From positions 248,001 through 312,000 of the forward strand of contig NZ_JAFFHZ010000001.1 of assembly GCF_017052585.1 (NCBI RefSeq): a stretch of 64,000 nucleotides of DNA. Reading direction: 5' to 3'. The position numbers and the translations under genes were made by a program. Source of the stretch: Paenibacillus apiarius. GTDB lineage: Bacteria > Bacillota > Bacilli > Paenibacillales > Paenibacillaceae. Shown piece after piece: positions 1-10,300 of this stretch. The stretch's first letter is position 1. Every line of letters begins with the position of its first letter. Under the pieces are notes generated by a model. The model was not told the DNA's origin. It saw only the letters and a program-made list of their open reading frames with translations, and searched no databases.

Positions 1-24
1 AGATGGAGAAAGCGGGGGCATTAG

Positions 25-576
25 TTACCCTTCCTGGGGAGAACGAAGACGGGGCTTCATCATGCGGAAATAATCCATCCCGTTAAGGATGACTGGATGT
101 TCCTTCACATGGGAAATGAAACGGCTGGCCTCGGATACGGACAGCTCATATTGCGATTTCGTAATTCGTCCCCATTCGAGAGCCTCTTCCAATTCATCCT
201 CATCCAGCAAGAACACATGTCCGGACGGCAGCAGCACCACATCCAAATACAAGTCATCATAATACGGAATCCCGCGTTCATCCACATCGACCTGTTCGCA
301 TATATCGATATACCATTGCACGATTTCTTCCCGATCATTGATCATGGTCGTGACCGAATAATGGGCGTTCAGGGGAAAATGCTGCATCCAATAATATCCT
401 GCGTTCACGAGATGTATCTTCGTTCCTTCCATTTCCTTCACAAGCGGCGCCCGCACGGAGTTGAATTTAATAAGAGAGACATAGCCGGTGAAATGGGTGT
501 CCTCAATATAGGTCAATGCAAAGTCTTTAGACAATATACGTTTCCAGTCAGCGCGATCTGCATATTTTCTTTTCAT
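25..576 (-). CDS. DUF402-family protein
   Basis: A 183-residue protein matching the DUF402 family, whose members act on phosphate esters or bind RNA. The acidic stretch around residues 95-125 (VDVDERGIPYYDDLYLDVVL, then LLPSG and DEDELEEAL) is the recognisable family core, where carboxylates coordinate a divalent metal. A GGAAGG-type ribosome site precedes the ATG. It is downstream of and codirectional with the T7SS operon but separated from it by a terminator hairpin, so it is probably its own unit. The exact substrate cannot be inferred. Confidence 0.75.
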   Translation of the reverse strand: MKRKYADRADWKRILSKDFALTYIEDTHFTGYVSLIKFNSVRAPLVKEMEGTKIHLVNAGYYWMQHFPLNAHYSVTTMINDREEIVQWYIDICEQVDVDERGIPYYDDLYLDVVLLPSGHVFLLDEDELEEALEWGRITKSQYELSVSEASRFISHVKEHPVILNGMDYFRMMKPRLRSPQEG

Positions 577-696
577 ACGGCCAGCCCTTCCTTACGCTCT
601 ATTCAGTCATTGCTGCGAGAATGTTGCAATCTCTGAAAATTGTTTCAAACCAATTAATTCCTTTCTATTATAGCGCTTTTTTCGGTAAAAATCCGC

Positions 697-723
697 AAAA
701 AAAGAACATCCTCACAGATGTTC
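697..723 (-). terminator. Rho-independent terminator of the T7SS operon
   Basis: Read on the minus strand, a GAACATC/GATGTTC stem with a short TGTGAG-type loop is followed by seven T residues. It lies directly after the last gene of the secretion cluster (the PP2C-like phosphatase) and before the DUF402 gene. Confidence 0.8.
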
Positions 724-755
724 CGAGCAATGGGGAGCCAAGCCCAGCCGAGCTG

Positions 756-1556
756 CTACCATTGTATCTCAATAAAGGAAGCATCGTCGGCTAGCACGCC
801 TTCTTGCGGCTGATCCAGCATCCGCTGCAGTTGCTTGTCGGACAGCCGTTCGCCATAGGCATCCAGCTCACGAAGCCCGTCCGTATACGACAAGAGCCTG
901 TAGCGATGGGAAGCCGAATGTTGGCAATTCATCTGAAACACATGAGGGCGGCCGCCGATGGGACCGTATAGAGTCGACCATCTCTCGCTGGTTCGGCACT
1001 TATCCGCGAACGGCTGACGATATTCCGATTCGTTGTGCCACAAGCGCAGACGACAGTCGCCCTGCCATGCCAGCCACAGCCGTCCTTTGCGGAACCGTCT
1101 GCTCCGGTCGATGCCGTCGATGCGACCGCACACGAACATCGCTTCGCTTCCCCTGCGTTTCTTATCCTCCAGCACCTCGCGCAGGAGCCGCGGCGCCCCT
1201 GCCGGAACGGCCAGTTGTTCAACCTCTTTCGTCGCTGGTCCCGTAAGCGCCCATACATATTCATGAAACAGCGGTTCTTTCAATACATCTTGATTGACAA
1301 GCCAATCCAGCAGCCGTTCGCCCAGAAAGCGCGCAGCGAAGTCCCCTTGATAACTCATGCTGACACCGTCACACAGGACAAAGCTGAGTGTGTCGCCCCG
1401 CACGTGCAAGGCAATGTAATCCTGGCTGTTGTCCTGCAGCCGCGCCGTCTCCTCCGCACGCGCGAAGGCATGCCGGCAGCGGAACGTCCTCTCGATTATC
1501 GTCACCGGCTGCTCCGCTTGCTGGGAGCAAACGTAGCGGTATTCCGTCTGCTTCAC
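756..1556 (-). CDS. PP2C-like serine/threonine phosphatase, T7SS operon
   Basis: A 266-residue protein with the PP2C layout. FVLCDGVSMS (about residues 60-69) corresponds to the metal-binding DGxG strand, LAWQGDCRLRL to the GDSR strand, LLSYTDGL to the SDG motif, and DDASFIEIQW is the usual C-terminal DDxT strand. The second motif has Cys for Ser and the DGVS replaces DGMG, so activity is plausible but not certain. The start is a GTG. It is the last gene of the T7SS cluster and would naturally counteract the kinase encoded two genes upstream. Confidence 0.75.
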   Translation of the reverse strand: MKQTEYRYVCSQQAEQPVTIIERTFRCRHAFARAEETARLQDNSQDYIALHVRGDTLSFVLCDGVSMSYQGDFAARFLGERLLDWLVNQDVLKEPLFHEYVWALTGPATKEVEQLAVPAGAPRLLREVLEDKKRRGSEAMFVCGRIDGIDRSRRFRKGRLWLAWQGDCRLRLWHNESEYRQPFADKCRTSERWSTLYGPIGGRPHVFQMNCQHSASHRYRLLSYTDGLRELDAYGERLSDKQLQRMLDQPQEGVLADDASFIEIQW

Positions 1557-1616
1557 ACAATGTCCCCCTGCCTTCCCCTGATGTTCGTAACGTAAATAAA
1601 GCGCGGCTCGCCTTCC

Positions 1617-2369
1617 TTATCGAACAGGCGTAGCGGCAGACATCTGGAACCCGATGGATACCAGCTCCGGGCAGCTTCCAGGGAGCATCATGCATGCCCC
1701 TGGCGCTAAATGATAGTCTGCTTCCACAAGCATCTCGCGATAGCTCTCCGGCAGGATGGATGACATGCTCCGCAATTTGATTGCATGCTCATCCTTGAGC
1801 GCAGTATGTGCCAATATTCCTTTCCAGCGGCGGGGTTCGGCAATGGGCGCCTCAAGTGTATGGTCTGAAATAAATATATTTTCCACCAGCACATTGCCGT
1901 CAGGAACGCTCATCTGCATAATCCGCTTCGCTACGGGCTCAGGATCGTCACCGGTTGCCACGCCATCGGTCATATGGCAGACGAGCGGCGCAGGGCAATC
2001 CTGCATATGCGGCAGCTCCGCCTCCAATATTTTCTCGGCTTGCTGGAACGCCTTGGCGGAATCCGAGAATCGGACCGGAGTCAAGTCCGGCAATGAGCCG
2101 AGACTTGCGATCTCGTCAATGCCCTTGATTCCGTTCAGCAGATCGTATACCTCGTCGCTGTACGCCAATATGGCAATGCGATAACGCGGCGTCAGGCGAT
2201 TCCCCTTCGTAGAACGAAATACCATCTGACGAATGGCCAAGGAGAGCGCGTCGTACACGATATCGATACGGCGCCTGTTCTCCATCAACATATTCATGGA
2301 GGCGCTGATGTCAATTAAATAGATAATAAGCGCAGGCGTTCTCTGCGATGCTTGAATCGTGTAGTTCAT
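1617..2369 (-). CDS. VWA-domain protein with MIDAS motif, T7SS operon
   Basis: A 250-residue von Willebrand factor A domain. YLIDISASMNM near residue 17 carries the DxSxS metal-ion-dependent adhesion motif, and CHMTDGVATGDDP near residue 130 is the distal TDG part. There is no signal peptide or TM segment, so it should act in the cytoplasm. It sits between the membrane kinase and the PP2C-like phosphatase. Kinase/VWA/PP2C triads are a recurring signalling set, which supports a regulatory role for the secretion apparatus. The partner protein is unknown. Confidence 0.8.
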   Translation of the reverse strand: MNYTIQASQRTPALIIYLIDISASMNMLMENRRRIDIVYDALSLAIRQMVFRSTKGNRLTPRYRIAILAYSDEVYDLLNGIKGIDEIASLGSLPDLTPVRFSDSAKAFQQAEKILEAELPHMQDCPAPLVCHMTDGVATGDDPEPVAKRIMQMSVPDGNVLVENIFISDHTLEAPIAEPRRWKGILAHTALKDEHAIKLRSMSSILPESYREMLVEADYHLAPGACMMLPGSCPELVSIGFQMSAATPVR

Positions 2370-2406
2370 CCGTCCGTTTCACCTCTGCTACTCATATCGT
2401 CAGCCG

Positions 2407-4335
2407 TCAAATGTCCGGCAACGCATGCTTCGTATTGCTTAAAAATTTATAAATATGATCTGCCCGCTGGCCTACCTTCCCGACTTTCTTGAAATAATCC
2501 GGATCCTTCTCATACCGTTTGACGAACTCAAGTGCATTCGTTTTTGCATTTTTCATATTTTCCTGTGCGATTGAATTGTACGTCTTGTTGTATGAAGCGA
2601 TGAGCAAAACGACATCCTGGCTGCGAATCTTTCTCAGCTCGGCCGCTTCCTTCTGCTTCCTCTGGCGCTCCAGTTCCTGCTGACGGCGCAGCCGCTCATC
2701 CCGTTCCTTTTTCCACTGCAAATATTGCTCGTACTTTGCTTGCGCATCATACTTTTGCTGCAATTTCTTATGCTCGGCTTCCTTTTTCTTCTGCTCCTCT
2801 TGCTTCTGCTTTTCTGCCGCAAGACGCTGCTGCTCGGCTTCCTTCCGCTTGAGCTCCTCTTGCTTCTTCTCTTCTTCCTGCTTCAACCGTTCTTCTTCCG
2901 CCTTCTTCCTGGCAGCTTCCTCTTCACGCTGCTGCGCTTGCAGGCGCTCGGCTTCCTCCTGCTCCGCCGCAGGCTGCGAATCAGCCTGCAGCATGCTGAC
3001 GATGAACGGGCTCGCCCCGAGCAGCAGCACGGCGAGGGCGCACGCAAGCAGAATGACGGCGCGCTTGCGGAGCTTCGGCTTGTTCGTATGCTCCGGATCT
3101 GCGGCAGCGGCCAGCTTCTGCTCCAATCCGCTGATTGCCGCGGCAAGCTCGACTTCAAGCGGACTGCCATGCGGAACAAAATGATGCGCGGAACGGTATA
3201 CTTCTAACGCGCCTTGCAGTTGGTCCTTCCGTTCCAATTCCCGCGCTTGATTGAACAAGCGGTGGACCACGTTCGGGTCGGAGGCAGACGCCGCAGCGGC
3301 TGACGCGCCGCTGTCCTGTGCCGGGGATTGCTCCCCTGCCTCCGCTTGCATTGCTGCCTCCGCCCCGCCTGCATTTGCAGCTCCGACCGCAATCGGTTCC
3401 TCATCCTCCACCCCGGACAAGACGATGAGCCACTCTCCAAAAGTCGGGCAACTGCTCAAGTCGTGACTTTCCCAAGCGCGAACGAATAGTTCGGCCACTT
3501 TGGAACCCCAGCTTTCGTTGAGCGATCGCTTCATTACACCGTACCGTTCACATACCGTTTGCATTTCATGCTGATCAAAGTAGCTTTCGCCCCAAGCGCG
3601 CTGCACCAACTTCGGGTCGGACCAGCCGAGCATCTCCGCAAGGATAACCGCGCCTGCGAACCGATCCGCATAGGCGCTCCACAATCCGCTATGTATCGTG
3701 CGATGCGCCGCATATCCCGGAGAACCCGCAAGCAGAACGTCCGGGCGGTCCATTTTCGGACTGTACAGCTGTTCTACATCGACCAGTTCGATAGGTGAAG
3801 ACTCTGACGTCCGTTTAACTTCCGAAAAAAACGGAAGCAGTAAATTCGGCGCGGACAAATCGCAATGTGCCAGACCCTTTTGCTCCATGCCCGAACAAAT
3901 CCGAGCGAGGGATCTGGCAAGATGCAGACTGTCTTTGCGGGTTAGCACGCGTTGATCCGCAACGATATCCAGCCAAGTGGGACCGTGTACCCAAGGCATC
4001 AGCACCGCGTAAAGCAAATCCGTATGCGCTTGAATGATTCCTCCGTTTTTTTCGGGGGTCAATACGATGCGTTTACACACCTTAAGCCCTTGCAACCCGC
4101 TGTAGGCCTCCAATTGCTCCGACTGATACACCATTGCAGGAATCCGATACTTCGGAAAAAATACCTTAAGCGCCTTGGCATCAAGCACATCGCCGTGCTT
4201 CGGAAAGAGCTGATACACCATTCCTTGCCTTCCCGCCTGCGCATAAGCCAGACCAGGAGCGGCTGGATGCTCGCCGACTCGATATTCGGTTTCGTTAATG
4301 ATGTATGTCTCTCCTGGATTCGGCTGAAACGCCAT
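2407..4335 (-). CDS. Membrane Ser/Thr protein kinase with EssB-like topology
   Basis: A 642-residue protein in three parts: an N-terminal protein-kinase fold (about 15-310), a TM helix (about 425-449), and a highly charged Glu/Lys/Gln-rich coiled coil (about 455-570) with a short C-terminal domain. Catalytic residues are present: Lys57 in ALKVF, HCDLSAPN with Asp159 and Asn164, and Asp186 in the DFG position (DVE). The activation segment reads GSPGYAA. EssB/YukC of Firmicute T7SS has the same topology but a pseudokinase. No other EssB candidate exists here, so this protein probably fills that place while possibly being an active kinase. A GGGAGG site precedes the ATG. Confidence 0.8.
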   Translation of the reverse strand: MAFQPNPGETYIINETEYRVGEHPAAPGLAYAQAGRQGMVYQLFPKHGDVLDAKALKVFFPKYRIPAMVYQSEQLEAYSGLQGLKVCKRIVLTPEKNGGIIQAHTDLLYAVLMPWVHGPTWLDIVADQRVLTRKDSLHLARSLARICSGMEQKGLAHCDLSAPNLLLPFFSEVKRTSESSPIELVDVEQLYSPKMDRPDVLLAGSPGYAAHRTIHSGLWSAYADRFAGAVILAEMLGWSDPKLVQRAWGESYFDQHEMQTVCERYGVMKRSLNESWGSKVAELFVRAWESHDLSSCPTFGEWLIVLSGVEDEEPIAVGAANAGGAEAAMQAEAGEQSPAQDSGASAAAASASDPNVVHRLFNQARELERKDQLQGALEVYRSAHHFVPHGSPLEVELAAAISGLEQKLAAAADPEHTNKPKLRKRAVILLACALAVLLLGASPFIVSMLQADSQPAAEQEEAERLQAQQREEEAARKKAEEERLKQEEEKKQEELKRKEAEQQRLAAEKQKQEEQKKKEAEHKKLQQKYDAQAKYEQYLQWKKERDERLRRQQELERQRKQKEAAELRKIRSQDVVLLIASYNKTYNSIAQENMKNAKTNALEFVKRYEKDPDYFKKVGKVGQRADHIYKFLSNTKHALPDI

Positions 4336-4421
4336 TTATTACATCCTCCCGTCTACAAGATGAGCCCTGTCGCTTAGCCGGCTGACGCGGTATTCAAACA
4401 AGACATTCCTTGGCGGTAAGA

Positions 4422-4450
4422 AAACCGGGAGTCATTCAACGCCCGGTTTC
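4422..4450 (-). terminator. Hairpin between WXG100 and kinase genes
   Basis: On the minus strand an AAACCGGG/CCCGGTTT stem with a 12-base loop is followed by TTCTT. It lies 45 bases after the WXG100 stop codon and about 90 bases before the kinase start. It could be a partial terminator, giving more WXG100 transcript than kinase transcript, or a stabilising 3' hairpin. Confidence 0.65.
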
Positions 4451-4495
4451 TCTTGTCTATTCAGCTCTCGGCTATACGTCGCCATGAGTCTATAT

Positions 4496-4771
4496 TTAGC
4501 GCTGCTCATCCACCGTACGGAATTTCTGGGCAATGGCTTTCAGTTCCTCGCTGATCGTGTTCAACGTTTGTACGAATGATTGCATTTGCTTGCTCGCTTC
4601 TTGGAACTCTTGGAAAAAGCGCTGCTTCGTCATCCCTTCCCATTGACCCTCCATGCTTTGAATCGATTGTGTCAGACTGGATACAATCTGTTGGCTTTGA
4701 TCTCCGCTTTGTCTGAATTGATTCGCTACCTGATCGATTTGTTCCGGCGTAATTAAAATGCGGCCTGCCAT
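4496..4771 (-). CDS. WXG100 family protein (ESAT-6-like T7SS substrate)
   Basis: A 91-residue helical hairpin protein, the usual size for a WXG100 protein. The turn motif lies near residue 45 (GQWEGMTKQRF), with a WEG variant of WXG. The start at 4771 is set by an AAGGAGG site eight bases upstream. An earlier ATG at 4792 has no such site. Known members are secreted dimers that prime the FtsK-like ATPase. A C-terminal YxxxD/E motif is not obvious; the end reads FRTVDEQR. Confidence 0.92.
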   Translation of the reverse strand: MAGRILITPEQIDQVANQFRQSGDQSQQIVSSLTQSIQSMEGQWEGMTKQRFFQEFQEASKQMQSFVQTLNTISEELKAIAQKFRTVDEQR

Positions 4772-4866
4772 AATTAAGTCCTCCTTTTCCATATTTAATA
4801 ATATGAAATATTTACTAGGAACTATTTTACATGATTGCTATTCCTATTTCGTAAGAGGCTGCGGTC

Positions 4867-5190
4867 CTAATTCTCTTCCACCTTCCCTGCCTGCAACGAA
4901 ACATCTCTTAAAATGTTTTGAAACTCTTCTTCTTCATAGTTGGAAAATCCAACATGAGCGATTACGTCAATATCTTCGTGATTGAACAGAAACGAGAAAT
5001 TCTCGTCAATATAGCCTTCCGGATACACGACGCCTAAATAATCAAACAGACGATTCGTGTTGATCTGCAACTGCTTGCGACCGTATATCATAAGCTTCTT
5101 GCTGCCGTCACGCAGCAAGACGATAGAGCCTAGAGGAAGCAATGACTTTTCATTATGTAATTGTTCATGTAGTTCTGCATGTTTCTCCAT
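4867..5190 (-). CDS. DUF4176-family protein, T7SS-associated
   Basis: A 107-residue protein with the DUF4176 pattern: LPLGSIVLLRDGSKKLMIYG followed by a tyrosine-rich stretch ending in YPEGYI. This small cytoplasmic family recurs in T7SS and LXG-toxin loci of Firmicutes and may be a chaperone or accessory to effectors. The start has an AAGGGAAGG site. It is placed between the WXG-like glycine-zipper protein and the WXG100 gene, so it may assist the former. Its biochemical role is not established by the sequence. Confidence 0.75.
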   Translation of the reverse strand: MEKHAELHEQLHNEKSLLPLGSIVLLRDGSKKLMIYGRKQLQINTNRLFDYLGVVYPEGYIDENFSFLFNHEDIDVIAHVGFSNYEEEEFQNILRDVSLQAGKVEEN

Positions 5191-5336
5191 ATCGCACCTT
5201 CCCTTTCCGCGTTCTGCCGCACCTCGTCACCAAGGTCGCATAGTCGTGCAAATTTATAAAAATAAGGTATGAATAGTGAGTCTTCAGACCCATCGGGTTA
5301 GCAAGAAAAATAATCGACCGCTGTATAATAGAGTTA

Positions 5337-6503
5337 TCACCCCGGAAGCAGCTTGCCCATGCCGCCGAATGTTTCAGATACTTTTTTTGCAATCTTCTTC
5401 ACTGTTTTCGTCGTGCCGCTCTTCACCGCTTTCACACTATCTTGAACGGTGTCAGAGACTGCTTTTGCTCTGTCGGACACTTTATCTGTCACCGTATCGA
5501 TTACGGTATCCACCGCATCGACAGCATGCGTCTTCAATGATTTCCCGTTAATCGTCACCTCGGATACTAGCGAAATGACCGCCCCTGTAGCCAAGCCGAC
5601 GCCAGCGCCTATAATCGTCCCGGCTCCCGGCACGACAGATCCGACCCAAGCACCCACTGCCGCACTTGCAGCCATCGTGCCTACTCCTACAGAGCCATTG
5701 ACCACGGCGCTGGCTGCGGCACGGCTCGCTCCGCCCGTCTCATAATCGGTCATGACGGCCGTTCCGGTATCATATGCAAGGCCGGCATATCCCAGCTTGG
5801 CGGCCATTCCCTTGAGCGAGAATGCCTCTTTCGCCGCAATTTTCGGATCGACGAATTTCCATACACTCGCATGGTTGGCAGCGTTGCCGGCCGCATATCG
5901 CGTCCCGCGAATGCCTTCGGATAGAGCGAACTTGGAACGCGCGCCGGTAATGGTCGCGTAACCGTCGCCGCGCAGATTCACGTTGAAGTTGCTCCGGTAC
6001 ATATTCAACATCCGGTACCCGTCTTTTCCGTAGCCATACAGTTCTGCCGTCGTGGGCTTCCAATTCAAGCCGATGTCTGCGCCTCCGCGGCCGCCCATGG
6101 CCCGCACGGCAGAATTAGGGTTGGAGATGGCACCGATGCCTGCGCCGGCACCGGGCAGGATAAGGGAGGTTCCGGCCAATCCCATTCCTGCATATAAAGC
6201 GGTCGCGGATCCGATTCCATAGGCGCTGCCCAATATCGAATTGGTCTGCTGATCCGCTGTCTGAAATTGATCTGCTTTCGTCTGCACGTGTCTGCTCAGT
6301 TCAAACAGCATCGCATGGATCTGAGACGATAACCGGGCGGCTTGCTGCCATTGCTGCATGATGGCCTCTCTAACGGAAGTCTCCCACGCCAATGATTGTA
6401 ATGCATGACTCAGTATGGATTGAATTTGATTTAGCTGCTCCGCTGCAATCAGCAACTGACGGCTTAAAGCGCGAAGAGCATCCGGTTGAACAATAATGCG
6501 CAC
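5337..6503 (-). CDS. WXG/LXG-like T7SS substrate with glycine-zipper C terminus
   Basis: About 388 residues. The first ~100 residues are a helical domain like WXG100/LXG proteins, with a tryptophan near residue 40 (SLAWETSVREAIMQQW) and repeated Gln/Leu heptads. The middle (about 110-240) is Gly/Asn/Tyr-rich. About residues 255-305 form alternating Gly/Ala hydrophobic runs (VVPGAGTIIGAGVGLATGAV), a glycine zipper that could insert into membranes. The tail is Val/Lys/Asp-rich and amphipathic. The start is taken as the GTG at 6503, eight bases after AAGGAAGG; a GTG at 6512 is possible. It is likely a secreted effector or structural protein. Confidence 0.65.
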   Translation of the reverse strand: MRIIVQPDALRALSRQLLIAAEQLNQIQSILSHALQSLAWETSVREAIMQQWQQAARLSSQIHAMLFELSRHVQTKADQFQTADQQTNSILGSAYGIGSATALYAGMGLAGTSLILPGAGAGIGAISNPNSAVRAMGGRGGADIGLNWKPTTAELYGYGKDGYRMLNMYRSNFNVNLRGDGYATITGARSKFALSEGIRGTRYAAGNAANHASVWKFVDPKIAAKEAFSLKGMAAKLGYAGLAYDTGTAVMTDYETGGASRAAASAVVNGSVGVGTMAASAAVGAWVGSVVPGAGTIIGAGVGLATGAVISLVSEVTINGKSLKTHAVDAVDTVIDTVTDKVSDRAKAVSDTVQDSVKAVKSGTTKTVKKIAKKVSETFGGMGKLLPG

Positions 6504-6508
6504 GGTTG

Positions 6509-7339
6509 TCACCTTCCTTCATCTTTCGATAGCTGCCTGTCCCACTCCAAGAACATGTTCTGGAATTGTTCTTTCGTCGTAGGGGTCGCCGTCAACCAGT
6601 CCTCATCTCCTTTGGAGCTTTTGCGGATGAGCCAATTCGAAGATCCGCCTACGATAAAAGCTACCCCCTGAACTTCCCAATTCTTGTTATTCCATACCAA
6701 AAATAAAAATTCGCCCTCCGAGGATCGCTGCTTCAAAGAATGAGCCAGCGCACGTGCGCCCTCTTCTTCCCCGTCAAAGGTCATGAGCTGGCTTGTCATC
6801 TGTTCGACCGTTAAATTCGGCGCTTGCTCATACAATTTATGGAAGTGTCTTTTGGAAAGCATCACCGAAGTAATATGGCTTTCAGGCTGTTCGACCCACT
6901 GCATCCGCTCCATCAAGCTGCGGCACGCCTCTTCCACCGACTTAATCTCGTATAGAGTATACGTTGCCGGGTGTTCCTGCAGATGAACGCGTTCTATGAC
7001 CACCTCATCGGTAAAATGAAAGTAACCTTCAAATGTCTCGCATTCATTCGCAAATTTTACCCAGCAGGAACGTTCCGCAAGCCCGGTCACGGCAATGCTT
7101 GAGAATACATGCGGCGGCATCGCGTACTCCACGCCATCCTGCTCTTCGATCAAGTACCCTTTTTGCAGCAATGCCGCCTTGGCTTTATCCCATTCGTCAG
7201 CTATCTCTTCTGATAAGTACCCGCGAAACGGATCTTCTACACCAAGCAATCGGTCCGAACCGATAATTCCCGTTAAAAAATATAACTCTTTGGAATCTAG
7301 CGTAATTCCTTCTCTATGCGCTTCGTCTGTTGTTATCAA
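6509..7339 (-). CDS. Unrecognised T7SS-operon protein
   Basis: A 276-residue soluble protein with no signal peptide or TM helix, reading from a TTG codon six bases after a G-rich (G7) ribosome site. It is mixed alpha/beta with several Trp residues in its C-terminal half (WNNKNWEVQ, NWLIRKSSKGDEDWL). Its size and position between the ATPase and the WXG-like substrate recall EspG-type substrate chaperones of actinobacterial ESX systems. I cannot show homology from the residues, so this is only a contextual guess. The stop overlaps the region of the next gene's start. Confidence 0.6.
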   Translation of the reverse strand: MITTDEAHREGITLDSKELYFLTGIIGSDRLLGVEDPFRGYLSEEIADEWDKAKAALLQKGYLIEEQDGVEYAMPPHVFSSIAVTGLAERSCWVKFANECETFEGYFHFTDEVVIERVHLQEHPATYTLYEIKSVEEACRSLMERMQWVEQPESHITSVMLSKRHFHKLYEQAPNLTVEQMTSQLMTFDGEEEGARALAHSLKQRSSEGEFLFLVWNNKNWEVQGVAFIVGGSSNWLIRKSSKGDEDWLTATPTTKEQFQNMFLEWDRQLSKDEGR

Positions 7340-7354
7340 TCCATGCCCCCCCCA

Positions 7355-10300
7355 TCAGACCCGTACATTCCATCGCGCGCAAATTCGTTCTGGCCATGTT
7401 GCTGGAGTCCACAACTCGTCATATGGAAAAGCGGCTTTTATTTTTGTGAATTTGCGTCGCATAAAGTATCCTTGACCCGGAGGCAGCATCTTCGTGCCTC
7501 CCGTACCTGCCGATTGCGATTCCGAGATCGGAATGCGCAGGAAAGACAAATCATTCGCATCTATCGTACCAAATAAAAATCCGGATTGCGCCGCCTTCAC
7601 ATCGTTGAACCAGTCGACACCGAAGGTCGGGAAGTCGGAGGGGACGCCGGCCAAGATGACATGCGCATTTTTATCGCGCCCCTGCCGAACGATGTCAGAC
7701 AACTGGTCCTTGACTGCAAAATCCGTAATTTGCTTGCATAAATAATCAGCATCATCCATGACGAACAGCAGCGCAGGCTCTTGTCCGTCTTGAACTCGAT
7801 TCTGCACCTGCTCGTGCACCTTTTGAATCAACAATGGGATCTCTTCTTCTCGAGTCGCACAACCTCTCATATGCGGCAAATCTTGAAGCGCGCGCAGCCC
7901 CTCGCTCCTATACCGCGTATCCACCGCATAAATGTGCACCTGTTCAGGTGAAGCGTGATAGGCGAGCGAGAGCATCCAACTTGCGAGAAAAGACGTCTTG
8001 CCGCTTTCCATCGGACTGGCCACTACAAAGTGCGGTCCTTCCTTCAGATCGATGCAAAAAGGCTCCAGATCGTCAGAACGTATTCCTACCGGGACGTTGA
8101 ACGGTTCATCTTCCACAATAGCCCTTGGATTATCGGCTGCATGAACCAGATCAGACAGCTTCACGAGTTCTGGAAGCGGGCGAATCGGCGGCGCCTCTTT
8201 GCCATGCCACACCGCTCTCAAAGCCTTCATCTGATTGCGAAGCGCCATGATGCGCTCCGTCTCATCCAATCCGCCGGAAGGCAGCGCCGTCTGGAACTCA
8301 AGCGGCGGGATCGCCCCTTTGACAAGCCCCCTGCCGGGAGGCAGCTGCGACGGCGCCTTCATTGGCCGGCCGACGGCAAAATAATAATCGCTCGGATCGG
8401 CAAGCTCGAAGGACACGGCATTCGGAATGTTGCTGCGGACCTTCTCGAAAATGTCGGTAACCCGGTTGGCCGTAATGACGAACGTTATCGCCAGACTTCC
8501 GCCTTCGCGCAGCAGGTATTCCAATATATCATTTTCTTCCGGATACGTCGTGCGGAAGGTCAAGTATCCGTCAATAACGACGACGATATTCGGAATGGAT
8601 TCCCTTGTCACTTTCCGGTAAGACGCAATCGTCTTGACGCCCGCTTCCGATATGAATTCCTTCCGTTCCTTCACTTGATTGACAAGGTAGCGGAACAGCC
8701 GCTTAATGCGATCATCCTCTTCCAACAACATCACCGAGCCGACATGGGGCAGCATGGCAATATCCTTCATCATTCTTCCCATGTCGACCACATAACCATG
8801 CCACTCATCGGGAGACAACTGCGATGCCAGCGACATCAACAGCGTCTGCGCGAAGGTGGTCTTGCCGGTGCCGGGCATACCGTATACAGCGATATGTCCT
8901 TGCTCTAAATTGATGGCTAACGCTTCTTGCTTCTGATTCATCACATCGTCTACCAAGCCGACGGCCGGACGCAGCTCCGCGTCCGGCATCCAGTCGGATT
9001 GATCATCCTTCTGCTTGGCAAGCACATCCGCCAGCTCAAGATGCTCCGGCAGCGGCGGCAGCCATGGTCCCTGCAAGCGCCGAATGCCGGCTCGCTGCGC
9101 CGCTGCGGCCACATGCTCGATAAATACTTGCAGCTGCTTAGGCGGCTCCTTCTCCATGAAGGCCGTCGCCATTGCATCTCCGGGAAGCAGCGGCTCTTGC
9201 TTTCCGTTTAGCCGTACTTCGTTCACCTGAATGCGAAGCGACTGCTCATCGTCTCGTTTGACCAAGTAGGGAGCCCCGCTCCAAGCAAACTGCATTTCTT
9301 CAAACACCTCATCGCTGCCGACTTGGAAATAACCTCTGCCTGGATGGGTAATCCAAGCGGCATTCGGTATTTTCAGCATGTCGCGGCTGTCGCCTTCGCT
9401 CTGCACGCGCAAGCAAATGCGGAAGCGGGTGTTGCTCCATATCTTCTCGTCAACGACACCGCCTGGCTTCTGGGTCGCCAAAATCAAGTGCACGCCCAAC
9501 GTCCGCCCGATAGTCGCGATGCTTATCAATTCATCCATGAACTCGGGCTGATCCTTCTTCAATTGCGCGAACTCGTCAATAATGATAACGAGATGGGGCA
9601 GCGGATTAACCGTCTGGCAGTCCGTCTTGTAATACTCGTCGATATGCTGCAGATTGCCTGCATCGTTCAGGATGCGCTGCCTCCGGATAAGCTCGGCCCG
9701 CAGCGATACTTTGGCGCGCTCGATCAAGCTGCCTTCCAGGTTCGTTATCGTTCCCACGACATGCGGAAGATCGACGAACGTGTTCGACATGCCGCCGCCT
9801 TTATAGTCAATCAGCATGAACGCCAGCTCGTGCGGATGGAATTCGGCAGCAAGCGATGCTACAAGCGATTGGAGCACCTCGCTCTTCCCCGAACCGGTCG
9901 TGCCGGCAATCAATCCGTGCGGTCCATGTCCATTGCGTTCTATTTTATCATGCAAATTGAGCATAATCTTCTTCCCGCCGGCCCGGACGCCGACCGGAAC
10001 CGGAAGCGTGTCGGGAAACCGGTTGAGGCGCCAGCGGCCTACAGCATCCAATTGATCGATCTCCTTGATGCCGATCATGTCGAACAGCGTCAGCACAGTC
10101 GGAATGTCCGATGCGGACGAGCGTTTCAACCGGATAGGCGCCATCAAGCGCGTAAACGCGTCGGCCTTGTCGCGGCTCAGATGATCGATCGCAAAGGATT
10201 GATGCTGAATCCCTTCTTCTTCCGTCTTATGGGTGGAGGCGCCTCGATCAGGCCCCACTTCTACGATAAGCTGACACTGCATCGGCAGACGCTCCTTGCA

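Noticed and set aside
97-636. Long plus-strand ORF opposite the DUF402 gene
   Set aside because: It is the antisense shadow of a recognisable family protein and has no ribosome site or family features.
2725-3207. Leucine-rich plus-strand ORF that resembles a membrane protein
   Set aside because: Created by the complement of the Glu/Lys/Gln-rich coiled coil of the kinase; no ribosome site or independent support.
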